Source of the DNA: Spisula solida
Taxonomy: Eukaryota; Mollusca; Bivalvia; Venerida; Mactridae
Assembly: GCA_947247005.1 (NCBI GenBank)
Contig: OX365944.1
Location: 58,448,096-58,512,095 of the forward strand
DNA: 64,000 bases
Reading direction: 5' to 3'
The notes under the pieces are model-generated. The model saw nothing but the letters and a program-made list of their open reading frames with translations, made no database searches and had not been told where the DNA came from. Shown here piece by piece: positions 44,545 through 56,232 of this stretch (position 1 is its first letter; each line of letters starts with the position of its first letter). A program made the position numbers and the translations under genes.

Positions 44545-46724
44545 ATAAAACTTCTTAGCATGCATAGTTTTGTGTATTAAGCACGTGTCCTCATCATTTC
44601 TGTTGACAGTTTTATTGTCACGCACATCATGCATCTGTCAACAATTGTTTCATAAGGTGGGTTTCTTAAGTAAACATATTAATCAACTTGACAGGAGACA
44701 ACTTGTGTGTTATGAAATAACACTCATCTATTTAGAAATCAATTAATAAAAAACGAAATTATAGCATATTAATTTTGTTACAGGTGGTCATGATTGTGGC
44801 GTTGTCTGTAAAATTTTAATCTTCATTGACACTATCACTATATTTGTTAAAGCACTCTAAGATAATTTTAATACTGACATCAAAGTTACCTCCGTGATAC
44901 TTGGAGTTGTATAACATCATGATAATGTTTAATATGACCCCAAGGGAGATAAGACTTTAAAAATCATATGCTGGGTTTTTATATGTCAGATATATTTCTA
45001 CAATATATACTACAATTTCGTGTTAGTTTTACATAATGATCAATACGGTATGTTCATAATGAAGGGGATATCGTAACACATTTACTAGTAAGCTTATACT
45101 CCTTTCATATATTGCTCCATTCATTACTCATTTGATGCATTGCTATATTTATTGCTCTATTCTAGAAAGGATCACGGCAGCTAATATTGACTTACATTTG
45201 CTATATATACTAGAACACTTATGTTTTGTCATTACATGTACAAGTAAGATACGTTTTCGGTGAAAATAAATAGTCGTTTATTCGGTGGAGATAGTTATGT
45301 TTTCATTTAATTCTTTGAAATCCGCGACATTAGTATAGATTGTTCGTCTTACGCATCCCAATCTCCTGAAGCATTTCCGAATCTCTAGAATCTCAGCTCA
45401 AATTTAGTCTGATGTTGGAGCTATTGAATTTTTATTTAAGTAAACTCAGTATAATGTTTCTGTTTTGCGATGTCAATTAAGAGTCATGTCTCCCACATAC
45501 ATTAACCCAAAGCCACCTAGCTTGGAAACTGTTCCGCGTTATGAAACGATCCAAGCTTTTTGAAGTAGTTCCTTTATTTCCACTGGCGGCGGGCAAACCT
45601 ATGAAACGAATTACTTATAACACATTTTGAATATGATTCGTGACACTTATACTTTTATAAAGTTATAGTACATGTGCAAGAAACTATTTAAAGCACATGC
45701 GGTCCTGGAACTGCAGTGGTCCTAATAGGTGAAGGGATTGAGTGCGGGATTGCGATTTTCCGCTATATAGAGCCAATAATCTGGTGGTATAAGGAACGTG
45801 GTCAGCCTCTTTATTAACAACCTACGGAAGTTGGAACAGTTAAGGGAGGGTAAAGGCTCAGTTATATGCCGGATTCAAGGACGGATTAACTCCTGTCAGT
45901 TCAAGACTAAATCATATACTGAAGATTTTCATGACAAAATGATTCCTGGCAACATCTTAAAAGAAAACTCGAGTTAGGCACGTCTGATATCGGCAGATGC
46001 CATCGCAAAGGCAAATATCATCCCGGTGACGATGTATCTGCAAATAGGAGTTTAAGAATTCGGCCGACCGACAGCGCACCTATGTTACACGGAAGGAGCT
46101 AGGGCCTGGTTTCTTTGTACAAGAACACATCATCCCATTTCGCAAACAACTGTCATACATGGCTGGACGATTGATTCGAGCCAAAAATTGTGGATCGCTG
46201 GTTGCAAGATTTACACACAACTACCCTCTGTTACAAATAAGTGTACAGGGGACATTATACAGGACATCGCAGACGGAAATATCTAAGTACATAAATGTTT
46301 GTAAACATTCGCCGTGTCCTAGTTACTACTGTCGGTTCAATCAGTAATTCTTATGAGGGAACTATCCCATTCAAAAGAATAGGGGATCTTATGTTTTATA
46401 TAACATAATAGAAACCTTCAATCAATAGTATAAAACTTGTACAAAGGCATAAAGTTTAAAATTGTGTGAGATTCAATTATCTGAGTGTACCCTAAGGTGG
46501 CAGGGGATTTTCTAATTTTCAGGTTCCGATTGACCGCAAGTAGTATAACCTATTTTTTGAAAACAGACGATGAGACTAGAAAGACTTTCTGCATCAGTCC
46601 CGGAGTCTTGGCAACATACATGGAAAAAACATCCAGACATAAGGTCTTAACTTGGGTTGTGAAATTATGGTCCTTTATTTTACCCTCACCCTCCCAATTT
46701 GCAGTGAAAAAGTGACCATTTTTG
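44545..46724. other. Intergenic, no gene seen
   Basis: No supported exon. The part from about 45700 to 46350 is less AT-rich and may be old mobile-element sequence, but no motif could be named. Confidence 0.4.
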
Positions 46725-47040
46725 TCGAGTCCGCTTGCGGTGAGCGAGACTTAGTCGCCACTTTTGGTGTATGTGCATGAGTCGGTGCGTGCGTCCGATT
46801 TTGTCCGGACCATAACTTTGTCATGCATTAACCAATCGTTCTCATATTTGGCATGAATGTTAACCTCCATGGGGCGGTGGGTCATGCTCAACCCCACGGT
46901 TCGTATCTCAAAGGTCAAGGTCACAGTTGGAGGTCAAAGGTCAAATTGAGCTTGTCCGGACCATAACTTATGTATTGACCAATCTTTCTCATATTTGGCA
47001 TGAATGTTGGGGGCACCGTTGGAACATGACGTTGAAACTG
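46725..47040. repeat. Dispersed repeat with nuclear-receptor-type half-sites
   Basis: Two related halves share GTCCGGACCATAACTT and TCTCATATTTGGCATGAATGTT. Between them are AGGTCAAGGTCA (46912-46923, abutting half-sites) and AGGTCAAAGGTCA (46931-46943, a perfect DR1). The opening GAGTCCGCTTGCGGTGAGCG is GC-rich. Sequence-wise a mobile-element derivative. Confidence 0.55.
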
Positions 47041-47079
47041 AGTCCATGTTTCTCAAATTTCATATATGTATATAATTCA

Positions 47080-47322
47080 ATGTCTTAATATATATTCTGC
47101 TTAGCGAATACCTAAGACAGAACCGTGATATATGTATAACTGGTCAATTGCGTGTGGCTAATCACCTGCAGCATGTCTTCTGAGAATCACATATTAATGT
47201 AATTACTATCATGCTCATGTTTATATTTGTATAACTTCTTCTACTTTGTTATCCTGTACATACTGTGTTCAATATCCTCTGCCTAGAGGGAAATAAAGAA
47301 TTGCATTGAATGAATGAATGAA
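47080..47322 (+). mobile_element. LINE 3' end (GAAT tail)
   Basis: TCCTCTGCCTAGAGGGAAATAAAGAATTG runs into TGAATGAATGAATGAA. An AATAAA-type signal plus short tandem tail is typical for the 3' end of a LINE. The start is approximate and no coding part was recognised. Confidence 0.4.
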
Positions 47323-47489
47323 CCTCAATAGAAGGAAGACTGTCCGAAGTAAAGTATCACTATTCTTGATATCATTTGTTGATACATTGTATATCGGTTG
47401 AACTCTTTTGTATATATAAATACATGTGTGGATAGTGCGCAAAGTATGAGTGACGAAAATAAAAGACAAAGAAAAAAGATCAACTACAA

Positions 47490-48379
47490 GACAAGAGGGC
47501 CCAAAGGGCCCTAGGTCGCTCACCTGTAGTAGCAGTACATGCAAGACCGGTGATTTGACCTAGTGACCTAGTTCTTGGCCCCATATGATGCAATATCGCA
47601 CTTGACCAAGATTTTGTTGAGATGATCATTGTGACCAAGTTTCATAAAGATTAGGTCAAAATTGTGACCTCTAGTGACTACACAAGGTTTTTCTATGATT
47701 TGACCTTGTGACCTAGTTTTTTACCCCGGATGACGCAATATCGAACTTGACCTAGATTTTGTTGAGAAGATCACTGTGACCAAGTTTCATAGAGATTAGG
47801 TCAAAATTGTGACCTCTAGTGACTACACAATGTTTTTCTATGATTTGACCTTGTGACCTAGTTTTTGACCCCGGATGACCCAATATCGAACTTGACCTAG
47901 ATTTTGTTGAGATAATCATTGTGACAAAGTTTCGTAACGATTAGGTCAAATATGTGACCTCTAGTGACTACACAAGGTTTTTCTATCATTGGACCTTGTG
48001 ACCTAGTTTTTTACCCTGGATGACCCAATATCGAACTTGACATAGATCTTGTTAAACTGATCAATGTGACTTAGTTTCATAAAGATTAGGTCAAAATTGT
48101 TACCTCTAGTGACTACACAAGGTTTTTCTATGATTTGACCTTGTGACCTAGTTTTTGACCCCGGATGACCCAATATCGAACTTGACCTAGATTTTGTTGT
48201 GATGATCATTGTGACCAAGTTTCATAAAGATTAGGCCAAAATTGTGACCTCTAGTGTCTACACAAGCAAATTGTTGACGGACGGACGACGGACGGACGAC
48301 GGACGGACAGACGGACGGACGACGGACGAAGAGTGATCACAAAAGCTCACTCTGTCACTTTGTGACAGGTGAGCTAAAA
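47490..48379. mobile_element. Dispersed bivalve-type repeat with ~145-bp tandem units
   Basis: Starts ACAAGAGGGCCCAAAGGGCC then TAGGTCGCTCACCTG; ends with a (GACG)n-like tract, AAAGCTCACTCTGTCACTTT and GTGACAGGTGAGCTAAAAA. Four to five units of about 145 bp share TTTTTCTATGATTTGACC, ATATCGAACTTGACCTAG and CTCTAGTGACTACACAAG. An opposite-strand, shorter relative is at 55128-55479. Confidence 0.85.
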
Positions 48380-48422
48380 ATAAATAAAGCGGGTCTTGAA
48401 AGGGCGGAGTCGATAGGAGAGG

Positions 48423-48650
48423 GTGTGGCCTGTGCGCTATCGCCGCTCAAGAAGGAGAGAAAACAGCGAGTCGGAAGACGAATCAGATGTCAGGAATATG
48501 CAGAGAGAATTGGAGAGCTTAGAACAAGAAGAAAATACTTTAAGAAGAAGAGGAGAGAAAGACGACCTGGTCCGACGACTGGAGGAGAAACGACAGACCC
48601 TACAGAAGTTGAAGGGTACGAACAACATTAAACATTCTTCTAAACATTAA
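48423..48650 (+). pseudogene. Coiled-coil ORF fragment, probably retroelement-derived
   Basis: 75 codons, highly charged (Arg/Glu/Gln/Leu), predicted coiled coil: S-E-D-E-S-D-V-R-N-M-Q-R-E-L-E-S-L then L-V-R-R-L-E-E-K-R-Q. Two reading frames are open together for 200 bp. After the stop, another open stretch to about 48900 in shifted frame is Ser/Glu-rich. The layout resembles gag-like N-terminal proteins of invertebrate retroelements, but the family could not be named. It abuts the 3' end of the preceding dispersed repeat. Confidence 0.35.
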
Positions 48651-50532
48651 AATGAAAGTGTCCCAGAAGTCGGATAATAGTATTGAACCGGAGAAAATAA
48701 CTATAAGTACGTTAAAAGAAATGACCGAACTGCACTGCAAAGTTAAAAAACAATTAGGAAAAATGGGTTAGATAGCTATAGTGAGAGTGATGAGTCAGAG
48801 TTATCTTCAAGTAGTGACGGGAGTAGTCTGGTTCCCGACGTACATGGTTATAGTACGTCTGGCACCAACGAAATAATGGCCGCCTTCATGGTAACAAGAA
48901 AACAATTAAGTTGTGAATAAAAAAACCATACAACATGTTACTTAAATAATCCAAGTAAATAGTGTAATTTGATATTGAATGTTATGTCTAAGACCGATAA
49001 GTTTGTTTGCATTTAATTGAGCATTTACCTATAAATAATGAATAATGAAGTTGCACCAATTCGGACGTTGTTACGCGTCCATTAAAAATTCGGATAGTAA
49101 TTTTGTTATGTTTATTTTTCATATATAATATAAAACAACTGCCCAAGTGCATCCACTTAATTTGATTGATTATAAATCAGTATTAGGCGGAAACATGTCA
49201 TTTATATCACGAAGTAGAATAAATAAATGTGCGTTTTTTTACATACAACCTAGATAATAAGAAATGTTTTGTATTTAAATGCAATATGCGCGTGTATACT
49301 GAAACTATACCAATCTTCCCCCATACAGGGGTGTAGACATTTTAAGCACAAAGTTTTCACAATAACAGTACATTTAATTTAAAGTATAGAATAGTAATTT
49401 TATTTGAAAACATATGATAGGTACTTCCGAGTAGTTTGAAAGATCGAGTAATTCAAATACATGTAGATCTACTAGTATGCAAAATAAATCCAATGGTAAT
49501 TAATTTACTTATGAATATAAAACTTAACTCTGAATTACTTTAACTTATAATACATACGACATAATCACAGATTATACAGAGAATGTACTGGTATGTTCCG
49601 TGTTATTATGCCCTGGTCACACAGTCACTGATAATAAACCCGGCTGAGTCATCCATCATCTTCTAGTGACTACGGATGATAGCGGGTTATAAGGAACTGA
49701 TACGCGCCAGCAACTGTAGAGAGTAAGGACCGTATGGCATACTACTAATGTGGAAATAAAAAAGAATTGCTATCGGTCGGTACTGATTGCCACAGGGTAT
49801 TACAGATTGATATCTAGCATCGTAGAACTATGGGACTTATTCATGATCATGGTTTGTTACAGAGAGTTAGGTTTTGTACGGGTTGCTTTGACTGAGAACG
49901 GACTTAATGAAATGTTACGTAATAAGGATAGTCTGTATCCTGTGTTCATTTAGATGTTTTAACGTATCTAACTTCGCATGCTATGTCCAACCAATCTATT
50001 AAGGTACCCGGCAGTTAGTGTACACATTTCTCCCTTGTACTCTTATATGATGGCCTCACACTTAAACGATGTCGCATAATAAAATGATACCTGCATTATT
50101 ACCTGTATGTATCCCACACACGAGTGACTTGTAACTTTAAACAGCCGCTAACTGGTTCATTCAGATTTTCGACAGCTTGGGCATGGGAGGATCATAACTT
50201 GTTTAGTTGGGCATTGTGCCTTGTATGTTTTTTTTATGTTTTCTGTGCTCGACTGTTTCAGGTGAGCTTTGTGCTTGTGTGTTTTTATGATTTTCGTGCT
50301 CGGCTGGTTAAGCTAAGTGCTGACTTCCCTGTCTGACTTAATAGTATCTTTTGAGAACGGGTTACTAGTAACAGATAAATACACATTGGTACGGATAAAG
50401 AACGAATTGAGTAGGTAGGACTAGATTTTAAGGCTCAGGAATTTATTTACGACTACGAAATGTTATTGACAATGCCGTATCGAATCCGTGGCAATTGGTG
50501 ATGTCGACCCTGGATAGTGTGATAGTGTGATA
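48651..50532. other. Intergenic, no gene seen
   Basis: Apart from the possible continuation of the preceding fragment to about 48900, AT-rich sequence with only chance frames. Confidence 0.4.
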
Positions 50533-50956
50533 GCCAGGATTACAACAAATACTTGCACTCAGCACTCAATACTTAAATATTGAAAATCACCCTTTTGGGG
50601 TTCATTGTGGCATATTTTAAGAGCAAGATGTTGTAATAATGTTAAATTGGTACTAAACATCGTTTTTGGCTTACTTCCTAGTTTGATTTAGTGCATTTGT
50701 AAGCTATAATTGCAATTCATCAATCTGAATGCTGAGTGTGGCACTCATATTCAATAATTACATTTACACCTCATAAAAAGTACAAAGTGGGAAATAAAAT
50801 TTATCAAATGATATTTTCGACACTCATTAACTATATTTTACATTTTCCCCATCTAAATTTGCAAGCTAGGACAAATAATAGCTCATTATATAACATTTTC
50901 AATATTTGAGTGCTGAGTGCTGAGTGCTGAGTGTAAGTATTGGTTGTAATCCCGGC
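50533..50956. mobile_element. Inverted-repeat element, family 8
   Basis: Left end GCCAGGATTACAACAAATAC then TTGCACTCAGCACTCAATA; right end reads GAGTGCTGAGTG repeated, TAAGTATTGGTTGTAATCCCGGC. The inverted ends are about 50 bp. GTGCTGA is triplicated on the right only, a small tandem expansion within the terminus. A degraded right-end relative (GAGTGCTGGGTGTAA) lies near 58595. Non-coding. Confidence 0.75.
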
Positions 50957-51179
50957 CCCTGAAGTTCGTTTCCAGACTGACAAAGACGCATACATACGCA
51001 TATTCAAACACAGTATTTGGTTCTTCAGATCATAGTTACAACATTTGTATACTTAATCGTATTTCAGACTCAGCTTCCTCAAATCAATTTTCCGTGCTTG
51101 CTTGTTTGTTTCAGGGTGGTAGGCCATTCGTGGACGATCTACTTTTTGTGTAAAACCCTTCTAGTTTGAACTCTTTAAT

Positions 51180-51700
51180 AACCCAGTATATCTTCTTCTT
51201 CTTCTTGGCCTCCGTCTTTCTAGGAAGACGATGGGTTGCATCTCCTGCGGTGACTGTGAATGCCTATTTAAGACCTATTCTCTTTGGCAGTCGATGCAGA
51301 CGAATACTGAGTCTGTGCTCTGTGATGTGGCTTTTTCCTAGCTCTATTTATCTCACAATCCTGTGTTCTGTCATTTTCATACATTTTCACTCCTTTCTTG
51401 ACGACACGTCTCCAGCTTGTCCTATCTTGGGCCAGGTACTCCCCTTCTTCAGAGTTGATGTGAGTGCTCTGCAGATCACGCTTGCACGTGTTTTTGTCCC
51501 GAAGACTAGGACGACCTAGTGGACGAGATCCTTGTTCTAGTTGGCCGTATAAGAGGTCTTTTGGAATCCTGCCCTTTCTCATACGACTCACATGACCCAG
51601 TCAACGAAGACGTGGAGTAGATGGTGGTTGAGTGTGCCCTCTTTAGAACCTTAGAGTTTGTGACCTTGTCCTACCATGAAAGCTTCAGGGTTCTTCTGAG
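51180..51700 (-). pseudogene. LINE polyprotein C-terminal fragment
   Basis: The minus strand encodes, over a frame break near 51590, K-V-T-N-S-K-V-L-K-R-A then G-R-I-P-K-D-L-L-Y-G-Q-L and G-R-P-S-L-R-D-K-N-T-C-K-R-D-L. This is the conserved segment after the reverse transcriptase domain in many invertebrate LINEs. It is broken by a frameshift and lacks the catalytic part. Transposon-derived, non-functional. Confidence 0.7.
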
Positions 51701-53725
51701 GCTGCGCATGTGCAAAACATTTACCCAGTATATACGTGGGTGATCATAAAAGAAATTAGACAAACGCTGTAAAAGTACAATGAATACTGATATAAATACG
51801 AAATGTTGTATGCCCATTACAAAATATATCATCTCTCCGTCTGCAGAGTTTCGTAAATATTCAATTATTATTTATAGAGATATCAGCGGCTTCGCAACTA
51901 AACCTTGTGTAAAGCGACTCGCCGCACACATTTGACGTCAATTACGTCATGCACGTAAACGGTTAACTATTTGCTTGATATACTAAAGTTTATTTTCCAC
52001 CACAAAACATTTGATACTGGAGAAATATATGTATACTTCTGTCAGACTTCTCTTCCGATGCCCGTTTTGTCATTTTAAATGTTTGTTTAGACTTTTCCCC
52101 TAGTTTGTGATAAAATTGTCTATTTTCAAGCTGTGATTTTTGCCGAAATATGACGTGGTTTTCTAGACGATACTTTTAGTTTTCACGTCATATGTTTAAA
52201 ACAGACACACTTACAACAAACCCGCTTTAATCCACGGTTATTTAATGTTTTGAGGTCATGTCCAGTTAATTTGACAAATGTCGGAGGAACATTTAACGAA
52301 ATATTGGTTATATCGCTTTTCCATATCATACGGCGAAAACTGGCAACGTTTTGATGCGCGGCGACATAGCGCGACACCTTCTACTAAGTATTGAACGTTC
52401 TATTAATCAATCATTACTAACCTTAGACACTCATATTTTACGCGTACATATCGGCATTAAATGCACCTAAACGAATATGATATTTTATGGTTAAAACTTA
52501 AACTTTACAAATCATGGCATTTGTCACATTTCTTTTTGATCACCCTACGTATATGGGAATTATATTGGGAGCTAGCATGCTTGATGTAGTATGTTGGATT
52601 ATCCCTTGACAACTATAAGTTGAATTTCCATGAAACTGTACAACCAACATGGGTTTCAAGTCAAGTTCACTATTGTGCATATCTAACGTAGCATACGTAA
52701 TTTGTATTTTATTCCGGATGAAAAACTGAATGCATTTTGTCTAGTTAGCATCACTCGCAGAACAAGTTCTGGACATGCTGCTCATATATAAACAATTAAT
52801 TCATGTTTTTCCTACTCACCTCGGTCGCTCTACATGGATTTTGTGAGGCCTGAAGCCGTCCCTGATTACAATTATTTGTTGGTAGGCCTACTTTTCCTCA
52901 CCATTATTTATTTTTTAATATATATAGTATATTTCTAAAGCTGGTGTTACTGGGTGTTTTTATATGATAACAAATTACTTAAACATTATTTATTGCGCCA
53001 TCGTTGGGTCCCATGTCCTGAGTTAAAAGCAGAAGCGCCTAATTGTGTATTGTCTTCTACTTTTAATTGAAGTTATTGGAGCTAGGCATATGTAGGACTA
53101 AGTGTCATTTTAATTTTATATACTTGAATTACCAACATACACATTTGTATATAAACATTATTATAATATTACTGAGTGAGCAGTGGGCACAGCATATATA
53201 CCGGCCACACAGTTGTCTAAATGAAGTTTGGAGTGTTCAAATTAATATCCGAAATTGTGCATGGAAATGTAACAACGTCCGAAATGGTGCAACTTTTATT
53301 ATTCATCAAATTATTTTACAACACAAGGTGTTAAAAACTCAAACTCTACGATTCTCGGTACAATACTACAATACAAATTCAAATATCTGCTTGGTTTACA
53401 TTAGTAACACGTTTAATCGTTTTTTTATTCTCAACGTATGTAAAGTTTTCTTCCATATGCGAGCGTTCATAGTTCGTCGGCGCCTGGCTCTATCACATAG
53501 TGTAAGGGGCAGGTAATCCAGGCTATGACGGGAGTAGAGTTAAAATAAAAAGGAAAACAAAGACATCCACAAAATCTGGTATTCAAGCCAAATCTTCTGA
53601 TAGAGTAAAAACACACACAAAGATATCCGCATGCACCAGCTTAAATATGAATTTGTACAAAACCGCATGCAGTTTGAAGATTTAACCTATGTGGACATGG
53701 AGAGCGGAAAACCGCATGCAGTTTG
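51701..53725. other. Intergenic, no gene seen
   Basis: AT-rich. A doublet ACCGCATGCAGTTTGAAGA..TTAA..TATGTGGACATGGA (53662-53756) runs into the left end of the next element. The long frame at 53067-53516 is hydrophobic-random with no family resemblance. Confidence 0.4.
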
Positions 53726-53919
53726 AAGAGTTAAGCTATGTGGACATGGACAGCGGATAAGCGATATAAAACCGAGGGGTTGTCTCAAAGATTTTTTAAA
53801 AAGAAAATTATAAAGGGACATAGCTGCTAAATGTCATTTTTGCTACCATGTCTAATTTCCGTGAAAGTGTTCATGTATTTTACCAAAAAGATATTTTTAC
53901 CAAAACTGTAACCATGGCT

Positions 53920-54356
<437 letters not shown>

Positions 54357-54950
54357 CTGATTTAATTTGATTGAGTTTTTAAGTTGAGTTGATTTTTTAG
54401 TTCAGTGGAGTTTTTTAGTTGAGTTTTTGAGTCTAGTTGAGTTGAGTTTTTGAATTGAGTTGAATTTTTTAGTTTAGTTTATGAGTTGAGTTTTTGAGTT
54501 GAGTTGAGATTTTTTGGTCGAGTTGAGTTGAGTTTTTGAGTCGAATTGAGTTGAGTTTTTGAGTGGAGTTGATTTTTTAGTTCAGTGGAGTTTTTTAGTT
54601 GAGTTTTTGAGTCTAGTTGAGTTGAGTTTTTGAATTGAGTTGAATTTTTTAGTTTAGTTTATGAGTTGAGTTTTTGAGTTGAGTTGAGATTTTTTGGTCG
54701 AGTTGAGTTGAGTTTTTGAGTCGAATTGAGTTGAGTTTTTGAGTTGCGTTTTTTAGTTGAGTTTTTGAGTTGAGTTGAGTTTCTGAGTTGAGTTATTGAG
54801 GTGAGTCGAGTTGAGTTTTTGAGTCGAGTTGAGTTGAGTTTTTAAGTAAGTTGAGTTGAGTTTTTGAGTTAGTTGAGTTTTTGAGTTGAGTTGAGTCAGA
54901 GCTGAGTTAATTTGGTTGATTTGATTTGGTTGATAAGATTTAGCTGATTA
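54357..54950. repeat. Degenerate TTGAGTT array with 180-bp higher-order duplication
   Basis: GAGTTGAGTTTTTGAGT-type units. A block beginning GATTTTTTAGTTCAGTGGAG at 54391 recurs at 54571, exactly 180 bp later, nearly unchanged for the whole period. It follows directly on the TGAT array, suggesting one derived from the other. Confidence 0.9.
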
Positions 54951-55127
54951 GATTTGATTAAGAGTCCATAGCATTGGTCTGCGACTGTTTCTGACACTCT
55001 CGCAGAATTTCAGGATTTTTGGTGCAAATTGAGAAACTGATATTTCACCTCTAGGGACCATAATTTCGAATTAACTTCTGAATGAACTTCGAATATTAAA
55101 TTTCAATTTAACTTTTAATATTTTTTA

Positions 55128-55479
55128 GCTCACCTGTCACAAAGTGACAGAGTGAGCTTTTGTGATCACTCTTCGTCCGTCGTCCGTCCGTCCGTCAACA
55201 ATTGGCTTGTGTAGACACTAGAGGTCACAATTTTAGCCTAATCTTTATGAAACTTGGTCACAATGATCATCTCAACAAAATCTAGGCCAAGTTCGATATT
55301 GGGTCATCTGGGGTCAAAAACTAGGTCACTAGGTCAAATCATAGAAAAACCTTGTGTAGTCACTAGAGGTCACAATATTTGCCTAATCTGTATAAAACTT
55401 GGTCACAATGATCATCTCAACAAAATCTTGTTAAAGTTCGACAGGTGAGCGACCTAGGGCCCTTTGGGTCCTCTTGTTT
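55128..55479. mobile_element. Dispersed bivalve-type repeat, short copy (opposite strand)
   Basis: Starts TTAGCTCACCTGTCACAAAG, then GACAGAGTGAGCTTTTGTGA and a (GTCC)n-like tract; ends GACAGGTGAGCGACCTAGGG then CCCTTTGGGTCCTCTTGT. It is the reverse orientation of the 47490-48379 family with only about two internal units, and is nested in the 53726-55683 element. Confidence 0.85.
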
Positions 55480-55885
55480 TATCCGTTGTCATGATTACAA
55501 GAACAACATTTTTAAATTACGCAAATGCATAAATTCTTGTTAGCACATAGTCATTTCACGGAAATTAGACCTGGAGCCAAATTGACATTTCGTGGCTCTA
55601 CCCCTTTCCGTTATTTTAAAATTCCATTGAGACCACCCCTCGTTTTTAATCCGCTCATCCGCTCTCCATGTTCACATCGGTTGACGGGTATACATCTCTA
55701 ATTTGTAGCACGTGAATTAGAAATAATCACAGATACAGAAACAAAAATTGGCTTGCGAAACACGTGTGCGTGTAAAATCACATTCATGACAGTTGTAACA
55801 TGATTTCTTCGTGAATCGATAATGAGTGTTTATATAAATTCAATGAGACGACGGTCGATAAATTTTGGGTTTCCCGTATATTCGC

Positions 55886-56158
55886 ATACCTGTGTGACAG
55901 AGTACACCTTTTACACATCCTTTACTTGTAGAAACTACACATACCTGGATGACGAAGTACACAAAAATAGTATTCACGTAGACGTACACGTTACACTATA
56001 ATAGAGAGGTTGCGAAATCGAACGTCAACGTGTACGTGTACGAGTGAACTACTTTTTGAGCAATTCGTCATCCAGGTATGTGTAGGGCTTACACGTTAAA
56101 ACCGTGTAGTGGGACTTGTAGAGGTATGTGTACCACATCACACATGTATGCGTAGGCA
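55886..56158. repeat. Palindromic repeat upstream of the SANT-like gene
   Basis: CTACACATACCTGGATGACGAA (55934-55955) is inverted as TTCGTCATCCAGGTATGTGTAG (56066-56087), with further looser inversion outside (GCATACCTGTGTG; CACACATGTATGCG). A small inverted-repeat element that ends about 75 bp before the candidate start at 56233. Confidence 0.65.
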
Positions 56159-56232
56159 CGGAAAAATCGTGTTGTTTTCGCCGTGTGCGTTTGACGTTTA
56201 TACTATTAATCAGTTGGAATCGCACACCGACA

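Noticed and set aside
52183..52377. 64-codon minus-strand frame with a GTAAGT after it
   Set aside because: It starts at GTG; the nearby ATG is in another frame and stops after 13 codons. No partner exon.
53067..53516. 149-codon frame
   Set aside because: Composition is that of AT-rich chance sequence, with no domain, splice signals or repeats to support it.
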